From Rhizophlyctis rosea (taxonomy: Eukaryota; Chytridiomycota; Chytridiomycetes; Rhizophlyctidales; Rhizophlyctidaceae), in NCBI GenBank assembly GCA_027596075.1, contig JADGJC010000014.1:168413-232412 (forward strand): DNA of 64,000 nucleotides, in the 5' to 3' direction. Below, piece by piece: positions 11,412-24,342 of the stretch (position 1 is its first letter; every line of letters begins with the position of its first letter). The notes under the pieces were generated by a model, which was given only the letters and a program-made list of their open reading frames with translations, did no database searches and had not been told where the DNA came from. The position numbers and the translations under genes were made by a program.

Positions 11412-12803
11412 ATGGCACGAAGAAAACAACAAACACGAAGGGCGCTATCCGTCCTCCTGGCACTATCCATCCTAGCCGTCTTCATTCCCCTCGCCCTCGC
11501 CACCACCGAAGCGCAACTGCACGAAAACCCGCATGATAATGTGCTCTGTACTGTTCAAGCGGACGGGTCTTCGTCGTGTTATCCGAAAGTGTTTGAAGCG
11601 ACCAATGGTGGGTTTCCCGTCCAATAGAAGTTTCCCGTCACAAGCAACTGACAGGACTTTCGAAACTCTTCAGAATTCAAACCCGTCCTAGAAGGCCAAC
11701 AAATCCCACAAGGCCTCCACGTCCGTCTCAACCTCCAAACCGGCGTCAAAGAAGCCAAACTTTACGTCGAAGGCGAAGAAGAACACCTCCCTCTAGCCGT
11801 CCCATCCGCCGCACAACAACAAGACCTCACTGTCGTCGAAGACCCACCCACCGACGAACCGGAAGACTCCTCACCTCCAAATATGCACGGCAAAACCGAC
11901 CCCTACGTCAAACCCAACCCGCGCCTCACCCTCGCCGAACAAGCGGCGTTCGGAACGATCGTAGATAGTATCCACAACGCGACGGTGGAGGAGTTGATTG
12001 AGACGTTGGAATTTTTGGAAGAGGTTGTTCACCATGTGGATTTTGGACAGCAGTTTGCGAAGACGCCTGCTGCTATTCCGACGTTTATTGGGTTGTTGGA
12101 TCATGAGGATGTTGGAGTGAGGAGTCAGGCTTTGTTGGTTTTGGGGAATGCTCTTTCGAACAACCCTCCAGTCCAAGCGGCCCTCCAAAAAGCCCACCTC
12201 CTCCCCATCCTCCTCACCCACATTAACCACCACATCCAACAACATCCCAATGCACCCACCACCACCCCACCAACAACCTACATCACCCGCCTAATCTTCA
12301 CCCTAGGAGCTCTAACCCGCTCCCACCCCCCCTCCCTCACCGAATTCCACTCCTACCACGGCCTCCACACCCTCCACCTCCTCTACAACACCCTCGAACT
12401 CCCCTCCCCACCCCCAATAAACCCGCAAACCGGCGAACCCCTGAACATCCACGCGCCCCGGATCGAAAACCTCCGCAGTCGAGTGTTGCGGTTAGCGAGC
12501 GATTTGCTCAACCCGTCTATGGAGAACGCTGAGGCAGAGGTAGTGAAACCGGAAGAGTCGACCTCGTTGGAGTGGTGTAAGGCGTTCCAGGTTGCGTATT
12601 TGAATCATGGGTTGGAGTTGGGGATTAGGAGGGATGCGTTGGAGGGGGTGCGGAGTCTTTTGGAGTTGTGGGGGGAGGAGGGGTGTAGGCCGGTTGTGCA
12701 TCATGTTGAGGGGATGATGAGTGGGGCTAAGAGGGGACGGTTTGATGTTGAGGGGGTAAGGAGGGTTTTGGGGGAGTTGGATAAGGTTTTGGAGAGTGAA
12801 TAG
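11412..12803 (+). CDS. SIL1: SIL1, ER nucleotide exchange factor for BiP/Kar2
   Basis: Armadillo-like nucleotide exchange factor that releases ADP from the Hsp70 BiP/Kar2 in the ER lumen. Exons 11412-11607 and 11674-12803, 65-bp intron, 441 aa. The protein starts MARRKQQTRRALSVLLAL with a hydrophobic signal anchor/peptide to about residue 30. The family signature GLHVRLNLQTGVKEAKL follows directly after the intron. After an acidic linker come helical armadillo-type repeats (IVDSIHNATVEELIETL, AIPTFIGLLDHEDVGVRSQALLVLGNALSNN). Length and order match fungal and animal SIL1; the cytosolic homologue Fes1 would lack the signal and the beta-rich N-terminal segment. An upstream in-frame ATG at 11373 is possible, but the signal peptide fits 11412. 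No clear HDEL-like tail: it ends VLESE. Confidence 0.85.
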
Positions 12804-13277
12804 GGGGGATTTTTTTGGGAAGAGGGGGTTGGGGGTGTTTGTAAATAGCTTTTCTTTTGAAACTCTGCAACTGTATTTTGTTCTTTCTGATGCGAGTCAA
12901 TCCAATTGTGAATAGAGATGCATTTCATCAAAGTTGCTTATGATGGATGGATGGGTGTGATGGGAGCTTTTGAAAAACTTGAACAGACAATTCATGGGAG
13001 GAAAAAAGGAAAAGAAAAAAGAAAGCAAATTGTATTGAGTTTACAGGTCACTTGTGCGGTGACGCCGGTCGTGGTGTGTAAGTGTGTGCGTGTATGCTGT
13101 GCAACTACCATATGATGCTTTCATCCTACCAGCGCTTCGCCTACTACCTAATGCATGAAACTCCCTCCAAACGCGGCCCTACTCCCTCCCCCACACAACA
13201 CTTGCACTGCCCCAAAACCAGTCCCTCAAACCCCAATACCCCCCCCTCCCCCCCCCTTCTTTTCTTTTCTCAAAACC
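12804..13277. other. Convergent 3' intergenic region
   Basis: 474 bp between the 3' ends of SIL1 (plus) and the acidic protein gene (minus). It contains A/G-rich and C-rich low-complexity runs (for example C-rich near 13239-13256) and no gene. Confidence 0.5.
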
Positions 13278-14381
13278 TCAAGCATTCTCCATAGGATCCA
13301 TCCCCTCATCATCATCCGTCCTCGTCATATCCACATCCCCAAAATCCAATCCCGCCACATCCTGAAACTCACTCTGATGCTCCTTCCTCCTCACCCCAAC
13401 ATCCCAGTCATCCTCATCTTCTTCCCCGTAAGCCGGTTCACGTTCCTCCCCATCCCTCTCTAAATAGTCTTCATCGTATTTATTCACATCCCCTTCGGCT
13501 GAGCGGAGAATGGAGTCGATGGAGGGTGGGTGAGTGAATGTTGCGGGTTCTTGGGAGGCGGTGAGGGATGCGACGCCGTCACGGTAGGTTTGGGTGTCGG
13601 TTGAGGATGAAGGGGGGTTGTGGCCTTTGATTGTGGGGAGTTCGTAGGCGGATGAGTCGGGGAGTGATTGAGTGTAGTCCGCTTCATCTTCGAGTTTTTG
13701 CATCCCTGCGTCGGGGTCGTGGGCGAGTGTATCGTCAAACTCGACGTTACTCGCGTCCACGTCTTCACGAGTTTGTTCGGAGCCCGGGATGGGTTGGAAG
13801 CGGGAGGGGTCAAGGGATGGACGGCGTTTCTTGAGCGGGGGTTGACTGCCTAGTGTGGTGTTTGGTTGCGCGCCTTCCGAGACGATGATGTCGATGTCAT
13901 CTTCAGCGGCTGAGGAGACGTGGTCGGGGGCTGTACGGGCTGGATCGGGGGGTGGGGCGACGATACTGACGCGACGGCCGTAGATGTTGGAGAGGGAACC
14001 GGTTTTGATGTTGGGTGCTAAGCTGATGGGGTCAATTTGTTCCCCTGCTGCGAATCCACCAACGCCGGCGTCGTCGACGCTGACACTTTCATCCAAGGTG
14101 GATGGAACACGACCGAGGACGTGGTCTAGGGAGACGCTGACGCTTTGGCGGCGCGGGAATTCATAGTCTTGCGGCGGTTCGACGTCGGGCATGTCGGCGA
14201 GGTTGAGGTCTGTGGCGGAGGTGTCGAAGGACTCGTGTTTGGCGAAGCGGATGTGGTGCGGGTGGTGGGCGTCGTGGCGGGGTGGGGGGTATTCGTCGGC
14301 GTCGGGGTCAAAGTCGGAGGGGAAGTCTGGGGAGGTGAAGACGGAGGGGGACATGAGGGTGGATGGGTCTTCGCGAGGCAT
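13278..14381 (-). CDS. Acidic, intrinsically disordered protein
   Basis: Single-exon frame, ATG at 14381, 367 aa. It is rich in Asp, Glu, Ser and Pro throughout, with no recognised fold. PPLKKRRPS near residue 185 looks like a monopartite nuclear localisation signal, and RRQSVSVS and RRVSIV look like basophilic kinase (PKA-type) sites. The C-terminus is strongly acidic (YGEEDEDDWDVG, TRTDDDEGMD). A nuclear regulatory or chromatin-associated role is possible but is only inferred from composition. The shared divergent upstream region with the DRC12-like gene supports it as a real unit. Confidence 0.6.
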   Translation of the reverse strand: MPREDPSTLMSPSVFTSPDFPSDFDPDADEYPPPRHDAHHPHHIRFAKHESFDTSATDLNLADMPDVEPPQDYEFPRRQSVSVSLDHVLGRVPSTLDESVSVDDAGVGGFAAGEQIDPISLAPNIKTGSLSNIYGRRVSIVAPPPDPARTAPDHVSSAAEDDIDIIVSEGAQPNTTLGSQPPLKKRRPSLDPSRFQPIPGSEQTREDVDASNVEFDDTLAHDPDAGMQKLEDEADYTQSLPDSSAYELPTIKGHNPPSSSTDTQTYRDGVASLTASQEPATFTHPPSIDSILRSAEGDVNKYDEDYLERDGEEREPAYGEEDEDDWDVGVRRKEHQSEFQDVAGLDFGDVDMTRTDDDEGMDPMENA

Positions 14382-14825
14382 GATTGGCTGAATTTAGTGT
14401 AAAGAGTGGGTATAATGATGATATTCAGAAATTCAGAATGCAAAGATTTCAAAGATAGAATGGTATGCAGAGGAAGAGTTTAAAAATATGAGTAGGAGAA
14501 AAAAGGAGCGTAACGGCCCGGGAGTGACTTTTCACCGGGTTTCAGAGGGACTCTTGGAACGATGAGGGTCTGGAGCATCTGATCGCCGTGTTGATGTGAC
14601 GTCGGAGACGCGTTGTTGATGCCGGTGGTGGTGCAAGGTGGTGTCCCTTGGAGTCATGATGACTCACTTGCTTACTCGATACCCCTGAAGGCACAGCCTC
14701 CTTGAGAGCCTTGAGATGGACCCTGAACAAGCGACAGTCCTGATATTTCCGTCTCCATACGTTGTCGACCTATCCAACATACACTGTTCCATAGCCCTAT
14801 CTCTACATGAAACCTTCCGGAAACA
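14382..14825. promoter_or_regulatory. Divergent promoter, acidic protein / DRC12-like gene
   Basis: 444 bp between head-to-head starts at 14381 (minus) and 14826 (plus). A short frame begins with ATG at 14716 but has no supporting motif. No specific operator recognised. Confidence 0.35.
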
Positions 14826-15859
14826 ATGCCGCCAAAAAAGAAACCGGGTTCAGCGGGTTCAGGAAAGAAGAAGAAGGCCGCGACAAAAGGTATGTGGGCA
14901 CTGAGTGAAGCTTATTGGCCTCAGCTCATGCTCTCATAACCTAGAGGTCAGCCAAGAACAACTAGACGCGACCGAGAAACTCGTCCAAGCCAATACGGAG
15001 ATCGATACGTTGCTTAGAGAGTTGGGTTAGTGTCGTTATCATGTGTGACATCGCCGGCAAGAGGTTGCGACAGCATATTGATTTATATTTTCATCGCAGA
15101 GCTCAGAAATGACCTCAACGCCCGTCTAAAGGTCCATGTAGCCGATCAAAAAGCGCGAATTCTCGCACTGGAAGAACAGCTGGACAATCGGTCGCAAGAT
15201 CGGTTAGAGTTGACGTCTGGTAAGAGTGGATAATCTCACATTCTATTCACTAGACCAAAAAATGTCTTTATACCATGTGTTCATTTCATGAGCTACTTCT
15301 TACCTTTAACCCCATTCCAGACATGAGCCGCCAATACAAAACTATGCAATCGGAAATGATGTCCCGTATCAATATGCTCGAAGCGCAGGTCGTGGATCTG
15401 AAAACTAAGTTGGGTAAGAAGAAGGCACTCAAGCCGGAAAATTGACAATGTGCATTTGAGATTGGAAGGGGTTCGTCAGCTTACTGAAACTGACCATGTC
15501 AAATCTACCCGCTTCTAGCGCGAACGGAAACCGCCATGGCCAAACAAGCCGAAGACAATGCCCGCATCCTCACGGAAAAGGACATTACGATAGAAGACCA
15601 GAACGTCCGCATGACGTATATGTCGAATGAGTTTGAGTCTATGCTTAATGTATGTTGTGTATTGTCTCCATCTCTGATTGAAAACGTGAACTTATGAATA
15701 CTTTCTCCCCAGGAAACACTCGCGAAAATGTCCAAAAAACTCGAAACTGTTAGCCAAAAATGGAAGGAGAGTGACAATGTTCACTTGTCAGACGTAAATC
15801 AGAGGCGGTTGGCGGATTTCCATTTGACGAGGTTGACGTTGGGGAAGACGGATGCGTGA
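14826..15859 (+). CDS. DRC12: DRC12/CCDC153-like dynein regulatory complex protein
   Basis: Six exons: 14826-14889, 14945-15025, 15100-15219, 15321-15413, 15519-15649, 15713-15859; 211 aa, all phases closing. The protein opens with a Lys-rich MPPKKKPG...KKKKAATK segment, continues as an uninterrupted coiled coil (QARILALEEQLDNRSQ-type heptads), and ends LAKMSKKLETVSQKWK then a short tail. This order, length and the NETLAKMSKKLE motif resemble coiled-coil domain protein 153, which is subunit 12 of the nexin-dynein regulatory complex in motile axonemes. Coiled coils can mislead, so the assignment rests on the basic N-terminus plus the C-terminal motif together. It would act in the zoospore flagellum. 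Confidence 0.65.
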
Positions 15860-16080
15860 GGTGGATTTGTAGGAACATTTGGGATCCGTACGACTTTTAT
15901 TGTATTTAGCAACTTCCCTCGTTGTACCGAATTCAAGGGGGATTTTATGTAAATTATTGTACAGAGAATATGATATGTACATATAAACAATACTCAAAGT
16001 AGTGGGGAGAAAATCGTATCCTGCAAGATAGCATCACCCTCTCATCCCTTGCCATACCAACCACCGAATCACCACCCAAC
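15860..16080. other. Convergent 3' region
   Basis: About 220 bp between the DRC12-like stop and the SKA2-like stop on the other strand; AT-rich, with likely polyadenylation regions of both genes. Confidence 0.4.
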
Positions 16081-16635
16081 TCATGAAGACGCCAACACCC
16101 TCCCCGCAAGACGATCAAAGCACTCTCTGGACCCCGCTACGTCAGCTTCCGGGTCGCCTTGCTGACCAGCAAGGATTTCGTCGAGGATGGAGGCGTTGAG
16201 AGCGAGTTTTTCGCGCATTTGGAGGGATATTTGCTGGGTGTGGAGTCATGAATGTAAGCTGGTGGGTGAGGTAGTGTGAAGGGGAGGGAAGGGAGATATA
16301 CCATTTTAGCGTCAGCGACGGCTTTAAATTTTTGTTTTAGGAGAGAGATTTCTTTTTGGAGTCTGTCAGGGGTTTAGACGAGTGAGTGTTTTACACTTCA
16401 GGGCGAGAGCGTTCTGCCCCGTGCAAATGGGGGTTCACAGCACACACCTATCCAACCTCTCCAGCGCCTCCAGCGGGTCAATGGTAGTTGACGGTTGCGC
16501 CGTTGTTGTTGTCCGGTGTGATGACTTGGAAGGGACTGTCTGGGAGAATTCTGTGTGGAGTTTTTGTTCTAGATAGGATAGCTCGCGGGCGGAGTGGGTG
16601 AATTCTGAGCGGAGGGTTTGAAGGGCTTGTTCCAT
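16081..16635 (-). CDS. SKA2-like kinetochore protein
   Basis: Three exons, 16635-16448, 16362-16302, 16233-16081; 133 aa with exact phases. The protein starts MEQALQTLRSEF, has an N-terminal helix with LSYLEQKLHTEF, a Ser/Thr-rich linker, then DPLEALERLDRLQKEISLLKQ and a third helix MREKLALNASILDEIL. Size (about 120-130 aa) and three-helix layout resemble SKA2, a subunit of the spindle and kinetochore-associated complex that couples kinetochores to microtubules; SKA is present in many early fungi. Identification is by pattern only; another small helical protein (for example an Mis12 or DASH-like subunit) is possible. Confidence 0.5.
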
Positions 16636-16978
16636 TTTGGGTGTTAGTGGTGTTGTCGAGTCATGGATGAGTAAGGTATTGGGGTGAAAGCTGCCCTATA
16701 TGTGAGAAGTTGTGGCAGATGGAAGAAAGGACCTCAAGCGGGTGGCGGAGAAAACGAATTTTGCCCAATTGTTTCAACGGTGTCCGAAAGTAAAATCCAG
16801 CTCGTGGTGTCCGGACGAAGCCGAGGCTCCGATCTTGCAGATCTCTTCTGGGGCTTCTGAGGCTTCTCCCACCTCTTCAACTTTCTCGTTCCCTTTACAA
16901 CCGCTTTCCCTTCCCATACTGATGATAACACATCGGCCAACATCAACTCTCCCCTCCATCGCTCGTTACTGACACTCA
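16636..16978. promoter_or_regulatory. Divergent promoter, SKA2-like / ankyrin gene
   Basis: 343 bp between a minus-strand start at 16635 and a plus-strand start at 16979. No specific motif recognised. Confidence 0.35.
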
Positions 16979-18632
16979 ATGTCCTACCTAAAATATGCCG
17001 ACACCTGCATCCATCGCGACTTTGGACTCTTCTCGCCATGGCGATTGGTGAGTAAATGCATTGAAAAAGCTCAATGTCAGCATTTTCAGTAATTCCATAT
17101 CCCCACCACGTCCCCACCCTCACCTCTGTCCCTTGTTGTTGACGTCCTAAACAGACTCGAAACAAAGACTATCCGCTGATCTATGCTGCAGAAGATGATG
17201 ACCTTCCTACCGTCAAAAAATTGCTCGATGCCGGCTCAGATCCTAACGAAATTTCGCCAAGTAGGGGTAATACTGTGAGTGTCGTCGTTCAGAAGGGGTG
17301 ACGGCATGAGGCTCAGAAGCAGATTGAGAATGAGGGAGAAGGGTATCCATTATGGTTCATTTCCACCCAATTGAGCCTTTGAATTGACAGGGTTTTGGGC
17401 GCTAGAGAAGGAGGGCAGAGGTTCGGCAGGTGTGCATGTTGGATGGATGGAGGTTCGGGAGTGGGAATTGGGGAACCAAACTCAGCTATTCATCACAAAG
17501 ACGTTGCTCTAATTTTGATCATGTCACCAAAAACAGGCATTACATATGGCGGTAGCTGTCTCAAACATCGACTTGATCCAACTGTTGATAGCAGCAGGTG
17601 CAGATGTCAATAGTGCAACAGTGCATGATGATAACCCAGAAAATGACAACTCGGAAAACAACACTCCCCTTCACTATGCCCTCAAGTACAGCGATGGTTA
17701 ACACCTTCCATAATCATCCGAATCCTGATTAGGGCCGGTGCTGACCCAAATGCCTAGACGAAAGGGGTGGAGCGCTGTTCCCCAAAAGCGCCCCTTAATT
17801 TAGCCATCTTGCACAATCCAACGGCAATTCCTCAACTCATCGAAGCAGGCGCAGATCCTTACTCAGGTCCTAATCCACCGTTTAACGAGGCTTGCAAGCA
17901 GCGATCCCCAGATGCAGCTATGCAAATACTTAAACTACGACCGCTCCCATCCTCAGCCACCACAAACCCTGTAGACACGATGTTCAGCATCTTACGAGGT
18001 TTCGCTTGGTCGAAAGACACCCCTTCCCATCTACATCTGTTGGACCTGCTCTTTACCACATGCCCTTCTTTGGACATCAATCAAAAAGAGAGCATTGCGG
18101 GGGTTCCAGCCATTTTCTGGATCAACCCTACGGTTGAGAAACTGTCAGCGCTTTTGAAGTATGGGCAGAATCCCAACCTCACCATTCACGACGGTAGCTT
18201 TTCGGTCCTCCACTCGGCCGTCAAACATGGTCCGAACGTAGTCAAGATGCTTTTGGATGCCGGTGCGGACCCTACTGGTGGTCCGACAGCCGACGATACA
18301 CCATTGCATTTTCTTGCCTCGATAGATTCCCCAACAGCACGGGAGACGGCACAAGTTTTGTTTGATGCTGGTGTGGATGTGAATGCTGTTGGGAGGAGGA
18401 ATGGGGAGACGCCTTGCATGTTGCGGTTAGGGATAATTGGTGGTGGAAGGGTAGTGAAGTTGAGAGGAAAGTGGACTTTGTAAAGTTTTTGATTGAAAAA
18501 GGTGCGGATGTGAATGCTAGGCAGAGGGACGGATGGAGGGTGGTAGAGTGGTGTAAGGGAAGGTCGCCGGAGGTCTTGAGGGAAGTGTTGAGGGCCGGTG
18601 GGGCGGACTTCGCGGAAGGGGAAGTGGGGTGA
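16979..18632 (+). pseudogene. Ankyrin-repeat gene with frameshifts and a stop
   Basis: Starts at ATG 16979 with exon 16979-17047, then an exon from about 17157 (TRNKDYPLIYAAEDDDL) and one from about 17538 (ALHMAVAVSNIDLIQLLIAA, then GADVN). Ankyrin helices recur: VKKLLDAGSDPN, IPQLIEAGADPY, VVKMLLDAGADP, QVLFDAGVDVN, FVKFLIEKGADVN. The reading frame is broken at least three times: near 17698 the frame meets TAA and the repeat continues one frame over, an in-frame TAG sits at 17755-17757 after RAGADPNA, and near 18416 a missing base moves GETP-LHVAV out of frame. Unless these are sequencing errors or unseen introns, the gene is decayed. Ankyrin proteins bind other proteins; no further role can be named. 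Confidence 0.6.
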
Positions 18633-19120
18633 AGGTGGGAATCAGTGGCCTCGTTTCAAGTGATTTGATCACTGTGGAATTTGGTGCCATCTCTATATTT
18701 ATTTCAACGAATGTTGAACGGCGGTGTTGCCCCTCACACGGCTTGAGTGGCTTGCGTTGACATTCCGGCATAGGGACTTTCAGACAACATTTTGAAAGCA
18801 TATGGTCACAGCTGGAGTTTGACGAGGTGAAAAGTTGCGAAATGCCAGACGTGAAGAAGTCCAAGATAGTTCATATCAGCTAGCTGAGAAAGTCGGGACT
18901 TGTGTACAAGGGAAACTTGGGACGAGTATGTCCGGATTATCGTAATGATGTCCGAACCGACGAGGCTTTTGGCGGGAACGGCACGCGGCACCTCAAGCCC
19001 TCCGGTGGCGTCCAAATACCGAGTGTTTGGATCTCCATGTTCCTCTGAGACTCTCAAGTCCTTCTTGCTCTGGTTTCCTTTCTTCTGCAGTCCACTGAAC
19101 ACTCAAAGCGCACGTCTTGA
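18633..19120. other. Intergenic
   Basis: 488 bp between the ankyrin pseudogene and the next plus-strand gene. Nothing recognisable beyond a presumed promoter. Confidence 0.4.
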
Positions 19121-20564
19121 ATGAGTCCGATCAAGTTTGTCCTAGACGTGGACCCGGTGCCACAAGCATTAAGGGGGAGGATCATAAAGAATAGGTTATT
19201 GAGAAACAAAAACCTGGTGAACCCAAAAACACGCGACCCAGAACCCGTTCCTGCTCCCGACGTCGACTCAGACTTCCCACGCTTCACCACCACTGCAACG
19301 ACTGCAAATGGACACTCTTCAGAATCCAATCATAACGCGCCAACAAACCCTGCTCCTGATGTCGCCCTCACCGCAGGTCCCAACCCACCCGCACCCCTCC
19401 CTTCCCTCCCCCTCCCATCTACACCCATAACCGCCCTCCAAACAACTCTAGAAGACATTTCCCCCGCCGAAGAAACCCCACCCTTACTATCACCTAAACG
19501 CCCCCACCCACCCGATAATACCCCATCCTCACCACCAAAACGCCCTAAAACCGATTCCCATCCACCACCTCCACCACCGAAACCCCAACAAACAAAACAA
19601 GAAGTCAAACAGAAACTCGAGTCGCTCCAAGCGGAGAAACGGAAGATGTTTGCGCTGATTATGGCGAAGGCGAAGAGTTTGAAGGAGAAGGGGAAGGGGG
19701 AGAGGCGGGTGGGGAGTGGGGTGGGGAAGGGTTTGGCGAGGTATGAAGTCTTGTCGGGGTTGGCTTCGGCCGGATGTCTCGATAGTGAATGGAAGCTGGA
19801 GCTCTGAAAGCGAGATGAGAAACTGACTGACGCCCCCTCAACAGACCATCCTCCGCGTCCTCAACAACCCCATCAACCAAACATCCCGTCCCATCAAAAC
19901 CAGCTTCTCATACCGCATCCATACCACCATCTTCATCCACACCCGCAACCCCTGCATGTAAGTTCAAATCAACGGACCGTCATCTCTGCGTCAGACTCCC
20001 TCGGAAATTCATGGATTATCGCATCCCCAAACAGCAACCCGCCTCACCGCCCGAAACCCCATAGAAAGCCCACCACCCCTTCCACCACCGCTCTCCCTCT
20101 CCTTCACACCTCCAACGCCGATAATGAGAAAGACGCACCCGAATGGAAGTCTTGAGGTAGTGTATTATGTCGACAATTTCTGTTCCTCCTCGTCTTTTGC
20201 TTGGTACCCTTTCATTGACATACATACATGTTATCAGACTCGTCCAGCGCCCGTACCGCCTGCCTTTTCGTCGATCCCTGCGGGGAGTGGTGAAGAGAGG
20301 AAGGGAAATCTCCCACCTTCTGTACCTAAGTTTGAGGAGAGGAGTGGTACTTCTAAATACGTGAGTTGATGGATGGGCGCACTTGTTTCATATGTGTGTT
20401 CCTTTTGTTGACACTGACATTGCGGTATGTTTCTTGTTCTAGCGTTCCGGGTTTATGGGACCTTCTTCACGTATGGGGTGAGGTTTGGGAGGTTTTTCTA
20501 ATCTTTATTTTGGTCTTTTTTAGATGGATACCCCACTACAGTCTGGAATTTACGGATGTTGTAG
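19121..20564 (+). CDS. Disordered Pro/Ser/Thr-rich protein
   Basis: Six exons: 19121-19740, 19845-19957, 20035-20156, 20238-20360, 20443-20470, 20524-20564; 348 aa, phases closing. The N-terminus MSPIKFVLDVDPVPQAL followed by a basic stretch looks folded; the middle is Pro/Ala/Thr-rich with LLSPKRPHPP and SPPKRPK, which look like CDK (S-P-x-K/R) sites and a nuclear localisation signal. A short helix, KQEVKQKLESLQAEKRK, comes before more Pro/Ser-rich sequence. It ends SGFMGPSSHGYPTTVW and NLRML. Two tiny last exons (28 and 41 bp) are inferred only from splice sites and frame. I do not recognise a family; a nuclear regulatory role is a guess from composition. Confidence 0.5.
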
Positions 20565-20929
20565 ATTTGTTAGTTATTGTAGTATACTTTTTTGTTTGCG
20601 GCAGGGTTGGTGGGAAAGGGGAAGATCATGGACCCTAGGACCCTGGTGTTCATCATACGATTTTGGTAATTTGATGGTTTTACATGTGGGTGAGGTTTAT
20701 TGGTCTGACCGTTGGAATTCAGAGGCACGTGTTCAATAGGTTTTTTGCTTGACATATGTTCCAGTAGTAGTTGAGGATTGTCATCATTGAGATTTAGGTC
20801 TGAGGATGGTATTGATGATGTTAAGGTCAACCTCCGCAAGATTGTTTGTTGCATGTTATTTCCGAGTGGCAACTCAACATCCCAATCGCCCCATCTCAAT
20901 ACCCTATGTACAGCTTCTTCTCGTCTCCA
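20565..20929. other. Convergent 3' intergenic region
   Basis: 365 bp between this disordered-protein gene and the SET-protein gene on the minus strand. No gene seen. Confidence 0.45.
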
Positions 20930-21681
20930 TCAAGACCTAATCTCAAACTTCCTATACCTATCAATAGCACCCTGACAGTTTTCCGCCCCGCACGCACAAT
21001 CAAAGTTCCACACGGGGTCCCACCATTCAGACTCGTCACCATTGTTGTAGACAAACGTGATCTGCTCGTTGGCTTTTATGGGGCGGCGTGTGATGAGTTC
21101 TTGGGTTGGGGAGATGTAGCTGTTTGGGTCGCAGGAGTCTGTTGTGGGGTGTTAGTGGGGTGTTAGGGGAAGGAAGTGAAGGACGAGACTTACGATTTGC
21201 ATAGCGGGCGTTCGAGGTTGGGAGGAGCCTATGAGTGGATGATTGGCAGTGCGTCAGCAAAATGGAAAACTTCTCTTTTTGAAACAGAAAATGCAGGTCT
21301 GGTAGCTTACCATTTCCACTCATCTGTACCTTTCGGTTGGAAGTTTAGAACGTAGGTTTTATCGTAATCTGATAGGTCATTGTATTCCACAACTGGGGAA
21401 TGCATGGTAGAGTTTTTTGAATCAGTATCAAATCCATGTTGCTGCCTGACTGTGTTTAGCCTACTTGGTCCTTCAAACTTCTCTACAATGGTCTCGGCCT
21501 GTAGGGGTTGAGGAAAGTTGGAGGGGTCGCCAGGTGAGGATTTGGATGTAAAGGCCTCAAGGAGCGTCAAAGTATATACTTCAAGGTCTCGGCTGGCAAA
21601 TAGGCCGTTGCCATATGGAAGCTTAGCAACGTATGTAGGGTATTGCGGTCGCTGTTGGTCCTGTTGTTCTTGTATTGTCAT
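20930..21681 (-). CDS. Minimal SET-domain protein
   Basis: Five exons: 21681-21580, 21498-21465, 21392-21311, 21228-21194, 21138-20930; 153 aa with all phases closing. After a 12-residue Gln-rich start it is entirely SET fold: YGNGLFASRDLEAETIVEKF (split by an intron), EYNDLSDYDKTYVLNF, then ARYANHSCDPNSY, which is the AdoMet/lysine-channel NHSCxPN motif, followed by RRPIKANEQITFVYN. The tail has CACGAENCQG, the Cys pattern of a post-SET zinc site. SET proteins transfer methyl groups from S-adenosylmethionine to protein Lys. There is no pre-SET or targeting domain, and 153 aa is close to the smallest functional SET size, so a free-standing or viral/bacterial-like SET enzyme is possible. The substrate is unknown. 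It shares its upstream region with the RbAp48-class gene. Confidence 0.75.
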
Positions 21682-22180
21682 ATTTGTTTGGCAGTGCGCT
21701 TTTCACTTATGGGAACGAAGTCGACTTCTTGTAGATCGCTAGAGTTAGAGTTGGTTTACGACGCGTTTTTCTGACTTCATTGAAAGTGACTGAGCCTCGC
21801 TTACCTTCTGCAGTTTTTGGAGGTCAAAGAAATGCGACAGAACGAGGCTTTTAAGCGGTTGCGGATGAAGGGAAGGAGTTGGTGCTTAGAGAGAAGCTGA
21901 AGAGAAGCAAGCGCGTCTTGAAATGGGCCCTGGCATCGGTGGTGAGGGCCCTGGCCCCAACTGGGCCAAATGGTGGTGGCTTACTCGAACGCCACGCGCC
22001 ATCACGGCAACCCTCGGACAGGCTTTCCCCCATCTTGTCCGCTTTCCCCTTCCCAGAATTTACAATTCCCACGGTCCAATCTTGTCGTCATTAGCCGAAA
22101 GCGAAGACCCCTCTTCTACGCAGTCAACAAGACTTGAAAACCACAGAACCGAGCTTATCAAAGGCGCCCAGTTGAGCAAG
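21682..22180. promoter_or_regulatory. Divergent promoter, SET gene / RbAp48-class gene
   Basis: 499 bp between starts at 21681 (minus) and 22181 (plus). The head-to-head pairing of a SET protein with a histone-binding protein is suggestive of co-expression; no motif is recognised. Confidence 0.4.
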
Positions 22181-24176
<1,996 letters not shown>

Positions 24177-24342
24177 AGCATTATCCGCAACCATCATTAT
24201 TGATATCTGCATCGCGGGACAATTTGTATATATGAACAAAGAAACTTCCAAACAGAGACCACTGTACCTAGAACGAAGAACAACATTATCTATCTTATGA
24301 GTAACATCTAACGACTACGTGGAAATTCACTACTTATCATCA

